Shown: positions 7,740 through 15,698 of the stretch, in pieces
Layout: the number at the start of each line of letters is the position of its first letter
Numbering within the stretch: position 1 is the first letter of the stretch
Source of the DNA: a virus
Reading direction: 5' to 3' (one strand)
IMG/VR virus record: IMGVR_UViG_3300044844_000506
Span: 47,613-111,612 of that record
Length of the DNA: 64,000 nt
Program-made: the position numbers and the translations under genes
The notes under the pieces: model-generated
What the model saw: only the letters and a program-made list of their open reading frames with translations
Database searches by the model: none
What the model was told of the DNA's origin: nothing

Positions 7740-8129
7740 TTAATAACCTTTTCTAGTTATTTTTTTCTTTTTAGCTTTAACTTTAGGAGTTCCTCCCATA
7801 TTAGTTCCGATACTCCCGCAAGTGGTCATTTCATCAATAAGGTTTTTAGCTTCTTGAATTAAATGCATTAACTTTTTAACGTATACTTCAGGATTAACTG
7901 TCTGATTGGATTCTCTTACGACAGGAGAAACTTTTTTAGTTGTCTTCTCACCAAATGAATGTTCTAATATAGTATTAGTATACGAATGAGGAACTGTTAC
8001 CTTAGATATATCAGGAGCATTAGGTCTTATAATACCTTGGGGAGTCGAAACAAGTTTTCCTTGTTTCGACTCACTTTTAAGTATTGATTCTGCTATATTA
8101 GCTATATCAAAATCTTTTTGCTTAGGCAT
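7740..8129 (-). CDS. 129-aa candidate prohead core/internal protein
   Basis: Starts MPKQKDFDIANIAESILKSE with IAE14-S, followed by a mid-region without clear fold, a second helix KKLMHLIQEAKNLIDEMT containing IQE93-A, and a Lys-rich tail (KVKAKKKKITRKGY). The gene contains a perfect 13-bp inverted repeat in its coding sequence near the 5' end. By location it could stand in for the small T4 core proteins gp67/gp68, but no homology was seen. Confidence 0.7.
   Translation of the reverse strand: MPKQKDFDIANIAESILKSESKQGKLVSTPQGIIRPNAPDISKVTVPHSYTNTILEHSFGEKTTKKVSPVVRESNQTVNPEVYVKKLMHLIQEAKNLIDEMTTCGSIGTNMGGTPKVKAKKKKITRKGY
8042..8072. repeat. Perfect 13-bp hairpin inside a coding sequence
   Basis: GAGTCGAAACAAG (8042-8054), 5-nt loop TTTTC, CTTGTTTCGACTC (8060-8072). 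It lies inside the 129-aa ORF at codons for SESKQGKLVSTP. No clear U-run follows on the minus (sense) strand, so it is not a standard terminator there. Confidence 0.85.
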
Positions 8130-8134
8130 AAAAA

Positions 8135-9013
8135 TTATCTTCGTGTAACTGGAGAAGCTCCAGTCATTAGATTTTTAAGAGTTCCGTGTAATCCACCTAA
8201 GTTAACCTTTGCTAATGCTTTAGATCTTTGTGGATTACTATGTTGACCAAATTCACTTACACCTTTTTTAAATTTAGGAGAAATGGCTCCACCTATTTTA
8301 GCTGCAACACCAGCGAGTTTACTTCCGCCATGACGAGCAGCGCCGACTCTTCTACCAGCTTTTTCCATAGCACTAACTTCAACTAGTAAATGAGCAATTT
8401 GTACATATGTCTCGTTCATTGGTTCGCCTTCTATTTCATTGTGTGTAAATCTCATGCCAACTCTCTTATATCTTTCTTCGGTTGCTTTACGTTTTTCTGG
8501 ATCAATAAAAGTTTGTGCTTTTTGTCCTGGAGCCGTCTGCTTTTTAAAATAACCTAAAGCTGTATTTTGCTTCTTACCCTTACTTTTTGTGATTTGAGCC
8601 TGTGTTGGTTGTGAACTCAATGTACCTGCTCTACCATGCATTAATCTATTTGTTTGGCGAGCTTTTAATAGGTCAGCATATGCTTTATTTCTGCCTTTCT
8701 CATCTTTACCTCTTACAGCTTTACCATAAGCCTTAACAGCTTCACCGTGCTTCATTTTTGCACCTTTTTGTAACTGCGCTTGTTTCCATTGGCCTCCCTT
8801 AGATCTTAAGGCAGAACCAATCTTCTTCATTCCCCCACCAACCATACCCTTTAATGCGGTTAAAAACTCTTGTAATAATTCCTCGTCTTCTAAGAGAATA
8901 GGAATGAGTTCTTGCTGGTGATCAAGAGGAACACCTTCTTCTGTGAGAAGAGCACTTAAATTTCTTTTCTCTTCTTCTAATAGAAGAGATTCTTTAATTA
9001 TGGAATAATACAT
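8135..9013 (-). CDS. 292-aa candidate internal head polyprotein with two targeting-like segments
   Basis: Part one begins MYYSIIKESLLLEEEKRNLS, with further Glu-ended sites LLTEE-G (22-27), ILLE42 and LLQE49, followed by a basic Gly/Lys/Ala/Gln region (residues 55-195). Part two begins at Met199 with MNETYVQIAHLLVEV (LLVE212), then an Arg/Lys/Gly-rich tail to residue 292. The internal segment looks like the true N-terminus of the next gene's protein (MNNTYNSIASLLLE). This suggests a fusion of two packaged proteins to be separated by the protease. A GAGGAG ribosome site lies 10 nt before the ATG, inside the acidic gene upstream. Confidence 0.72.
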   Translation of the reverse strand: MYYSIIKESLLLEEEKRNLSALLTEEGVPLDHQQELIPILLEDEELLQEFLTALKGMVGGGMKKIGSALRSKGGQWKQAQLQKGAKMKHGEAVKAYGKAVRGKDEKGRNKAYADLLKARQTNRLMHGRAGTLSSQPTQAQITKSKGKKQNTALGYFKKQTAPGQKAQTFIDPEKRKATEERYKRVGMRFTHNEIEGEPMNETYVQIAHLLVEVSAMEKAGRRVGAARHGGSKLAGVAAKIGGAISPKFKKGVSEFGQHSNPQRSKALAKVNLGGLHGTLKNLMTGASPVTRR

Positions 9014-9019
9014 GGGGTA

Positions 9020-9373
9020 TTACTCCTCGTCTTCGTCTTCAGATTCTTCGTCGTACTCTTCTTCGTCGTACTCTTCACCATCGTCTTCTGATTCTTCTTC
9101 TGATTCTTCATCTGAATCGTCTTCTTCAGACTCTTCTAATGATTCATTTAGAGTATCTTCAACAGCAGTGAATACTTCTAACATAGCTGCGCTGTGCTCT
9201 AATAAAGCCTCTTCGCTGATTGGTTCAGCGAGATTTGATTGGCATAGAGGACAAACATGAGCTTCTGTTACGGGAGCCTGATCTGAGCATTCAGTTAATG
9301 CGTCTTTTTCAGTGGGTAGCCAGCTTGCACCCTCAGTAATAGCCTTTACATAATTTTTAGAAACGTGTGACAT
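9020..9373 (-). CDS. 117-aa acidic prohead core-like protein (gp67-type)
   Basis: Starts MSHVSKNYVKAITEGASWLP with ITE14-G as a leader-like site, has a CPLC knuckle (residues about 41-44), and ends in roughly 40 residues of almost pure Glu/Asp/Ser. T4 gp67 also has a gp21 site followed by an acidic tail, so this is a plausible functional match, not a proven homologue. It is the first gene of the head-core operon, with a strong AAGGAG ribosome site and a late-promoter-like octamer upstream. Confidence 0.7.
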   Translation of the reverse strand: MSHVSKNYVKAITEGASWLPTEKDALTECSDQAPVTEAHVCPLCQSNLAEPISEEALLEHSAAMLEVFTAVEDTLNESLEESEEDDSDEESEEESEDDGEEYDEEEYDEESEDEDEE

Positions 9374-9401
9374 AAATTCTCCTTAAGAGTAATCCTATCA
9401 T

Positions 9402-9409
9402 TATTTAGA
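9402..9409 (-). promoter_or_regulatory. Late-promoter-like octamer before head-core operon
   Basis: Minus-strand TCTAAATA (7 of 8 bases of TATAAATA) about 28 nt before the ATG of the acidic core gene, followed by an AAGGAG ribosome site. The 81-nt gap between the PAAR gene and this operon is the only sizeable gap in this part, supporting a transcription start here. Confidence 0.45.
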
Positions 9410-9454
9410 ATCCAATAAGATAAAATGAAAGAATATTTTATTTTTTGAATTATT

Positions 9455-10252
9455 TTAAGTACAGTCAAATGATCGTATAGTACCACCTTGGTTGCCAAAA
9501 TAAATAGGTCTTGATGCTGTACTTAAATAAAATGTTACTATTGTAGGACGTTCAAAGTATTCAGAAACGTAATTATTAACTGTAATAACATGAACACTAC
9601 TTAAATAAAAGTTAGTTACATCCCCAGTTAAAGTTATAACTCCAGTATTTAAATCTATTTTATATGGATAGGGGAAAGGGGGATCAACACTCATTATTTT
9701 AGGTATAGTTTCATCTTTAATGTCTTTTCCAGTATCTTCCTCTTTAATTGGAGTATAGTATTCTGGAACTACTGCTAATCTTCCAACAGAAGATAGCCAT
9801 GATTCGACATAAATTTTATTACAAGTTTGATATGTAATTAAATCAAGACTGTTAAGTTTATAATCTAAAACAGGAAGTCCAACGGTATAACCGATAGTGT
9901 TTTCAGGATCTTGTATATCTGTATATGCGTTAGCAGATTGACTCTGAGATACGGATACACCTTCATCTATCAATACATCTGTAGATCCATTATCACCTAC
10001 ATCTCCACATGAGATTTTATCTCCGTCTCTATGAATCCCTTTTCCATTAGCAAAAACTGTAGTAGATCCACCTAACACTGGACCCATTTGATGACAAGCT
10101 GGACCACAACAATGAGTTTGACCATAATTATCATCTATTCTAACAACAGGCTTATCATTAACAAAAACGTCTGGGGAACCATTTACTGAGAATGTTGGAG
10201 AGTAGCAGTGTCCCTGAGACACATCAGTTAAAGCTCTTATTGGTCTTGGCAT
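9455..10252 (-). CDS. PAAR-repeat spike tip protein
   Basis: 265 residues. Residues 1-95 match a PAAR domain: RPIRALTDVSQGHCYSPTFS, VNGSPDVFVNDKPVVRIDD, a His/Cys cluster (QTHCCGPACHQMG) suited to binding a metal at the tip, and GGSTTVFANGKGIHRDGDKI then CGDVGDNGSTDV. PAAR proteins cap the membrane-piercing spike of contractile tails. Residues 100-265 form a beta-rich extension (for example YPYKIDLNTGVITLTGDVTN), like a putative Ig-type domain that may carry another tail part. It overlaps the upstream gene by one base (TAATG). Confidence 0.88.
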   Translation of the reverse strand: MPRPIRALTDVSQGHCYSPTFSVNGSPDVFVNDKPVVRIDDNYGQTHCCGPACHQMGPVLGGSTTVFANGKGIHRDGDKISCGDVGDNGSTDVLIDEGVSVSQSQSANAYTDIQDPENTIGYTVGLPVLDYKLNSLDLITYQTCNKIYVESWLSSVGRLAVVPEYYTPIKEEDTGKDIKDETIPKIMSVDPPFPYPYKIDLNTGVITLTGDVTNFYLSSVHVITVNNYVSEYFERPTIVTFYLSTASRPIYFGNQGGTIRSFDCT

Positions 10253-13200
10253 TATAGTAAGGATTCTTCTTCAGGTGGTACAGGAGGTCTTACAGGAACT
10301 TCTATAGCGTATGATAACTGGATATCTTGAAGCCCCTTACTAGATACAATTCTAGTCGGGTTTCTTCTGGATGAAGCGTCTTTATTTTTAGGGGATTTAA
10401 CATGATAAATTTTGGTGTTAGTTTTTTCACCATTTTTAAGTTTATTAATAACTTTAACATCCGCTCTTTTATTTAAAGTATACATATGCTTTCTGTCTAA
10501 TCTAGCTAATAAGTCATACCATGTAATCCCATTATCAATTTCATAATTCTCTTTAATTTCTTCAACTTTAATAACTGCGGCTCGGACTGGATCCAACTCT
10601 CTTTCTGGTATTTCTTCTGGATTCTTATATGTTTTAGTATAGTTTGTCGTATCTCCGTACCTGCAAATATAAGATTGAGTGCTATAATCTCCTGACTTAC
10701 TTTCACCTTCAGAATGTATGTAAGAGTTAAGAACCTCAAATGGGTGCTGTAACAGTCCGATATCGTTTAGCTTTTTATCTGGAGACATCTCCCATCTTAG
10801 TTCTCTAACATTCCAATCTTTTAACAATGAGTTAGCATTATAGAAGTTGTAGAAAGTTCTATTCGTTGGAGTTATTACTATAAATCTAGGAATTTTTCTT
10901 ACTAAGAAAGGATCAGTCTCATCATCTTTAAATCCAAACCCATCATAAGTTACATCTCTAAATGTAAATTTAAATGTCGTTCCACTAACAGAAGAATTAC
11001 TGTAATCAAAATAGTCCCATATAGGATCATCGTGGTTAATAGTTAACACTAACCAAGGGTATGCTCTATAAATGATATCATCATTTAAATCTTGAATATC
11101 TTGCTGGCTACTAGTTACGATATTATAATACGCATCTGTTTCTTTTATAAATGGGGAAAGCTCTGAATTATCATCAATTATTGTAGACGTATTTAATTGT
11201 AATATATAGTGGCTTAGTGGTGGATTAACACTGCTAGTTATTTCTACGTTTACATCTGGGCATGAAGCGGTTAAAAGAACCTGTTTATCAAACCCCAAAT
11301 GATACATAATTAAATGTTCATCATCATTTCTTAATACGTTAGCATTAGCTATATTTGATTCAGTTGGTATATTTATTTCTTCAGACGAGGTAATGTAACA
11401 CTGCAAAGTATCGTTGATAGTTAATTCTAATAGTACCTTGTTTCCAGATGAATCTAAAGCCTCAATAGAATCAGTGTTTTGAACATAAAAGTTTTCTTCC
11501 CCACTAGATGTAATAAAAACACATCTCTTGTTTATATCGGTAGGTAATGTATACCATAGATCTAATAAGTTTTTTGAATCATCTGTGTATTTATTTGGAT
11601 CTATAGAAAGCATTTTTTTGGGTATTAAAGACTCTCCATAGTTTCTATTCCTACTAACTGTTGTATCTATATCTGCTGATCGTGTAGAGATAGTTCTATT
11701 TGTAGCTAATGAAGATTTACTAATTCCATATCTAGATTTTTCTACTGAAGTAATATTAGGTCTAACAGTATTTACTAAAGGGATTTCTTTAGTTAATTCT
11801 TGAATATAGTCTGAATCTAGTTTATCTACCGAATCAGTTTCTATTGATCTACGAATAATATTAGAGATTTTAGTAGCATCTACAGGGACGCCATTAGTAT
11901 ATTTTAAATTATAGAGTCTTCTAAATGAACTATTTAAGCTATTTTTTATGTGGTCATCAGATATGTTAGTAGCATCTATTACTGCTTCTTCAAATGTTCC
12001 TGATTCTTTATTGATAATACGATTTATACTATAGTGGCGGATCTTACCAAATATGTTTGAGTTTTTTTCACCGTAAGTGGGTAAAAACTGAGATGGACTT
12101 AAAGAATATTTAGTATATTTTAGATCGTACTCACTTTCTGCGGTGTAACTTGATCTTGTAATTTGATCATAGTATTTTTTACCATCGCTAGTATTCAAGT
12201 TCCCAACAGGAGAATTTTCATCATAGTAAAGATTAGATATTATATTAGTGTCTATGTTTTCAGTATTAGAAATTGCTGTGAGGGTAATGGTATAAACAGT
12301 ATTAACTAATAAATTATTAAACACACAAGTATGAACATCATCAGGAACACTTAAATTAATTGTTTGAGAATTATTATTTTGATCTGTTAAAATAACTTGA
12401 GCAGTGGTATTTAATGGATTTTGTGTTGTTTGTTCTACAGTTTCAAAACCTACGTTTAATGATAGAGAGTTATTTGAAAAACTAAATAATGCTTCTTCAT
12501 TTAAAATTACAGGTATTTCTTCTTGTGGTTGTCCGTAATTAGGACATTGTACATCTACAGATAATTGATCAGATTGACCACCAAGTCCAAAAGACTGTAT
12601 ATTAACTCTATAATTTCTTAGAGGTATTAAACTAGGGTAATTTATACTTTGAGAAAAAGGAGAAACTGTTCCTATTAAATCAAAAGCATCTATAGTTTGA
12701 TTATTAAATAAATCAGTTATGATAACCGTAGAATCTGCTTGAATGTGCTGGTTAGTTGCTAAGTTAATTACTTCCCAATAAATGTTTAATACAGGAGAAT
12801 TATTTTGAATAATAATTTGTATGTCAGAATTAACAATCTCTAAATCATCTACTGGAGGTGTAGAATTAGTTGTGATTGTTCTTGTAATTGTTGCAGGATT
12901 ATACTGTACATATTGATTCCAATTTAAGTTTTTAGTAACAGTGATAGAGTAAGTATATTGTTCTCCAGGAGTTAAGCCATTAAAGTTTATAACGTGAGTT
13001 TTAGATAAATTATTATTGGTAACTTGAGCTAATATAACAGATGGGTTAGATGTTAAAAATATAAAAGCTGTAAGTCGAACTGTAAAATTTGATTGAGTAA
13101 TACAAGTTAAACTATTTTCTGATACTTGTTCTTGTGTTACAACTACAGTCAAATCTTCTTCATACGGTGGTAAATCAGGAGGAATAGGTCCACTAGGCTC

Positions 13201-13335
13201 AATAGGTTGTGGACCATCAGGAGGAGCGGGAGGAATAACAATACCGCCATCTATCCCACCAGGAAGTGGTGGGGGCAATTCCCCTGGAGGACCAAATCCA
13301 CAGGGAACTCGAAAAACAATATCTAAATCATTCAT
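10252..13335 (-). CDS. 1027-aa baseplate/adhesin protein with Ig/Fn3-like repeats
   Basis: Begins with a Pro/Gly-rich stretch (GPPGELPPPLPGGIDGG and similar, residues 13-60), then about three beta-sandwich repeats of the fibronectin type III style (for example GLTPGEQYTYSITVTKN), a middle region rich in Asn/Ser/Asp, and a C-terminal basic segment (KHMYTLNKRADVKVINKLKN). The Pro-rich N-terminus could thread into the spike or hub. Its placement between the PAAR gene and a wedge-type gene supports a baseplate-bound adhesin or fibre. Molecular partner not identifiable. Confidence 0.65.
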   Translation of the reverse strand: MNDLDIVFRVPCGFGPPGELPPPLPGGIDGGIVIPPAPPDGPQPIEPSGPIPPDLPPYEEDLTVVVTQEQVSENSLTCITQSNFTVRLTAFIFLTSNPSVILAQVTNNNLSKTHVINFNGLTPGEQYTYSITVTKNLNWNQYVQYNPATITRTITTNSTPPVDDLEIVNSDIQIIIQNNSPVLNIYWEVINLATNQHIQADSTVIITDLFNNQTIDAFDLIGTVSPFSQSINYPSLIPLRNYRVNIQSFGLGGQSDQLSVDVQCPNYGQPQEEIPVILNEEALFSFSNNSLSLNVGFETVEQTTQNPLNTTAQVILTDQNNNSQTINLSVPDDVHTCVFNNLLVNTVYTITLTAISNTENIDTNIISNLYYDENSPVGNLNTSDGKKYYDQITRSSYTAESEYDLKYTKYSLSPSQFLPTYGEKNSNIFGKIRHYSINRIINKESGTFEEAVIDATNISDDHIKNSLNSSFRRLYNLKYTNGVPVDATKISNIIRRSIETDSVDKLDSDYIQELTKEIPLVNTVRPNITSVEKSRYGISKSSLATNRTISTRSADIDTTVSRNRNYGESLIPKKMLSIDPNKYTDDSKNLLDLWYTLPTDINKRCVFITSSGEENFYVQNTDSIEALDSSGNKVLLELTINDTLQCYITSSEEINIPTESNIANANVLRNDDEHLIMYHLGFDKQVLLTASCPDVNVEITSSVNPPLSHYILQLNTSTIIDDNSELSPFIKETDAYYNIVTSSQQDIQDLNDDIIYRAYPWLVLTINHDDPIWDYFDYSNSSVSGTTFKFTFRDVTYDGFGFKDDETDPFLVRKIPRFIVITPTNRTFYNFYNANSLLKDWNVRELRWEMSPDKKLNDIGLLQHPFEVLNSYIHSEGESKSGDYSTQSYICRYGDTTNYTKTYKNPEEIPERELDPVRAAVIKVEEIKENYEIDNGITWYDLLARLDRKHMYTLNKRADVKVINKLKNGEKTNTKIYHVKSPKNKDASSRRNPTRIVSSKGLQDIQLSYAIEVPVRPPVPPEEESLL

Positions 13336-13338
13336 CGT

Positions 13339-15618
13339 TTACTTTAAAGTAATTACGGATTGAGATGTGCCTTGAGCTAGTGTCTTAAAGAAATAAGTTG
13401 TTGGATATGCAGTAACTTTAAAAGATACTGTAGGATAGGTGCATACTCCCATGTAAGGAGCTTTAGTTGTAGCAGCACCTCCTAAGAAGTTAGATATAGA
13501 CATATTATTAGTTGATCCTGTAGGTAATCCCATATCTGAGTTTCTAACTACAAAACCAGAATACCCATAAGAATCTCTATTTAGCCTAGGTTCAAATCCT
13601 TGGCCTATTGCAATTACAGCATTGTTAGTTCTTGGGGTTACAGCACTCCATGCAACATAAATAATAAATCTATCAGATTTCTTTTCCACCCAAATTCCAG
13701 CGGAAGAGCCATCATCTAAGTTATATTGATTTCCTGATTCACTGCTTTTTTTAGTTTGAGGAATACAATTTTCAAATTGACACTCAACTGTATAATCATT
13801 CATCCAAGGAACAGCAGCTTTATCAATTATAATTTCCTTCTTACACCAATGCATACCCCAAGTTAATGTACTACCATTAACATAAACTCCAGTTCCTAAT
13901 CTTTTTTCTGCTGAAGATATACTATTTCCATTAGTACCAGAATCAAATTGACGATTTTGATTTAATAAATAAGTATTTATGTAGTCATTTCTTCTTTGAC
14001 CTTTATCAGTAGTTGATCCTGTTGGGGGGTTCATAGTCCAATATTCAGCATAATCCCAATCAGGTAAAACAGGAGCTTCAGAAAAAGGTAAGGCAGAATC
14101 TCCAATACCATTTAATTCTTTTGCTGCTAATCTGATAGCACCCTCAGGACCAAACTTTCTGCCTCCCCAAATTGTTCCACCAGCAACTACTCTAGGCTTT
14201 AAATCCTGAGATCCCCCTGATCCAGTATTAACAGTTTGAATAACTTTATCGTATAAGTCTCGTAATTCTCTATCTAATTGTGCTGTTCCTACTACGCTAT
14301 TAGCTGGAGAAATAGGAGGAGTTGCCATTAAAATACCAGCACGTTCGTTGTATGTTAATTCAGCAGTTCTAAAGAATGGTCTAATATCAATAACATCTGA
14401 TGGTGCTATGACTGGTTGACCACCTACATTTATAGTTGCATTCTTTCTTACTACTACATAGCAAACTGGAAATACAGATTGACCAACTAATTGAATATTA
14501 TCTGATTCTAGATTCTCAACAATATTTGGAGCCATATTCATCAGATCTTCTGGTGAAGGGAAAGATCCATGAATACCTAAACTCTTAAAACCATTATTAG
14601 TATTTTGTTGGTCTGCTACGCTTGCTAATATCTCAAATGGCTCAGATGGAGCACTTTCACTAATTACATAGTGAGTAGGGTTTCCTGGAGTATTAGATTC
14701 CTTGATGGTAAATAATCCAGCACCTTTAACTAAACCTAAAATAGGTTTGTTAATAGTTTGTGGTTCGTAAGTTGCACCAGGATATTTAGCAATTGTTGTA
14801 GACGATGCATCTATTGGATGTGAATAAATGAAAACTAAATCTATTCGGTAGTCAGCATCAATTAATTCATCTTCACCAGTATCACTATTTCTAACTTTAA
14901 AATCATTGGGATCGTATGCAGGTACTTCTAATGTTAGTTCTTCATCTACACTTACTACAGCTAATCTGCCTACACCTCTGTACATTCTGACTAATTCTGT
15001 AGATAATTTTTGAAGAACAGAAGGCTCTAGTAGTTGATTAATTATTAATGGAGTATAGTTTACCTTAGCATACAAAGGTAAATCGTAACTTCCTGGACCA
15101 GTTGAGATATTAGTATTAGCATTTGCATTATATGCTGTCTCTAATGTGCTTCCTTCAGGATAATCAGGTTGCCAAAAAGAAGTTTGTTCTGTTAAACCGT
15201 TCAAGAATAAAGCATCTCCAGCAACATTACTTCTAATTCTGCGAATGATTTCTTTTAAACTAGCGTAAGGAAAATCTGTAGTATTGTCATAATACTTTCC
15301 TACACCTGGAATCCAGTTTAACAATTTAAGACTCTGCATACGAGTCTTACCGTAAGCGTCATTTATACGAGCATGGTACTGACCAGGATTAACGTGAATT
15401 ACATTATCCGATCCATTTGCATAGGGTTTTAGTTCCTGGAATCCTGCTCTAGTTCCACTTTCATCTGTAATCCCTGAGTCAATTTGATCTTTTAACCATC
15501 TATCATTTTCCATTAGCTGCTGTAGAGGTAAATTATCTACAACATAATGATAAGGATCATTTGCTTTAAATACTCGGATAGGGTCTGTAAATTTGTGTGA
15601 GCTACTCTTAAATGTCAT
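13339..15618 (-). CDS. 759-aa baseplate-associated structural protein
   Basis: The N-terminus PIRVFKANDPYHYVVDNLPL (residues 13-32), followed by QQLMENDRWLKDQID, is a motif I associate with baseplate wedge/fibre-attachment proteins of T4-like marine phages. The next gene (15698-18964) has a related start (NEPLYDLDERTHYLWEKMG), suggesting both dock to the same site. The remainder is beta-rich with many aromatic residues, ending in a hydrophobic domain resembling receptor-binding tips. No enzyme motif. Confidence 0.6.
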   Translation of the reverse strand: MTFKSSSHKFTDPIRVFKANDPYHYVVDNLPLQQLMENDRWLKDQIDSGITDESGTRAGFQELKPYANGSDNVIHVNPGQYHARINDAYGKTRMQSLKLLNWIPGVGKYYDNTTDFPYASLKEIIRRIRSNVAGDALFLNGLTEQTSFWQPDYPEGSTLETAYNANANTNISTGPGSYDLPLYAKVNYTPLIINQLLEPSVLQKLSTELVRMYRGVGRLAVVSVDEELTLEVPAYDPNDFKVRNSDTGEDELIDADYRIDLVFIYSHPIDASSTTIAKYPGATYEPQTINKPILGLVKGAGLFTIKESNTPGNPTHYVISESAPSEPFEILASVADQQNTNNGFKSLGIHGSFPSPEDLMNMAPNIVENLESDNIQLVGQSVFPVCYVVVRKNATINVGGQPVIAPSDVIDIRPFFRTAELTYNERAGILMATPPISPANSVVGTAQLDRELRDLYDKVIQTVNTGSGGSQDLKPRVVAGGTIWGGRKFGPEGAIRLAAKELNGIGDSALPFSEAPVLPDWDYAEYWTMNPPTGSTTDKGQRRNDYINTYLLNQNRQFDSGTNGNSISSAEKRLGTGVYVNGSTLTWGMHWCKKEIIIDKAAVPWMNDYTVECQFENCIPQTKKSSESGNQYNLDDGSSAGIWVEKKSDRFIIYVAWSAVTPRTNNAVIAIGQGFEPRLNRDSYGYSGFVVRNSDMGLPTGSTNNMSISNFLGGAATTKAPYMGVCTYPTVSFKVTAYPTTYFFKTLAQGTSQSVITLK

Positions 15619-15621
15619 AGT

Positions 15622-15657
15622 TTAACACCTCACGGGCATTATTTTGGTTTGGGGCAT
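15622..15657 (-). CDS. Possible 11-aa micro-ORF
   Basis: MPQTKIMPVRC, starting in a TGATG overlap with the preceding micro-ORF and ending a few bases before the next gene; its last codons contain the AGGTG ribosome site of that gene. It may only be leader sequence. Confidence 0.15.
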   Translation of the reverse strand: MPQTKIMPVRC

Positions 15658-15698
15658 CAGCCACCTGGTTTTTTTGTTTTTATTCTGATTGTGCCCAT
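15657..15698 (-). CDS. Possible 13-aa micro-ORF
   Basis: MGTIRIKTKKPGG, beginning in a TAATG overlap with the stop of the beta-helix gene. Basic peptide; real coding status unknown. The coupling is the only support. Confidence 0.2.
   Translation of the reverse strand: MGTIRIKTKKPGG

Noticed and set aside
9012-9260. Plus-strand 82-codon Ser-rich ORF
   Set aside because: It is the antisense of the acidic Glu/Asp run of the core protein (GAA/GAC read backwards gives TTC/TCG), so the Ser repeats are an artefact.
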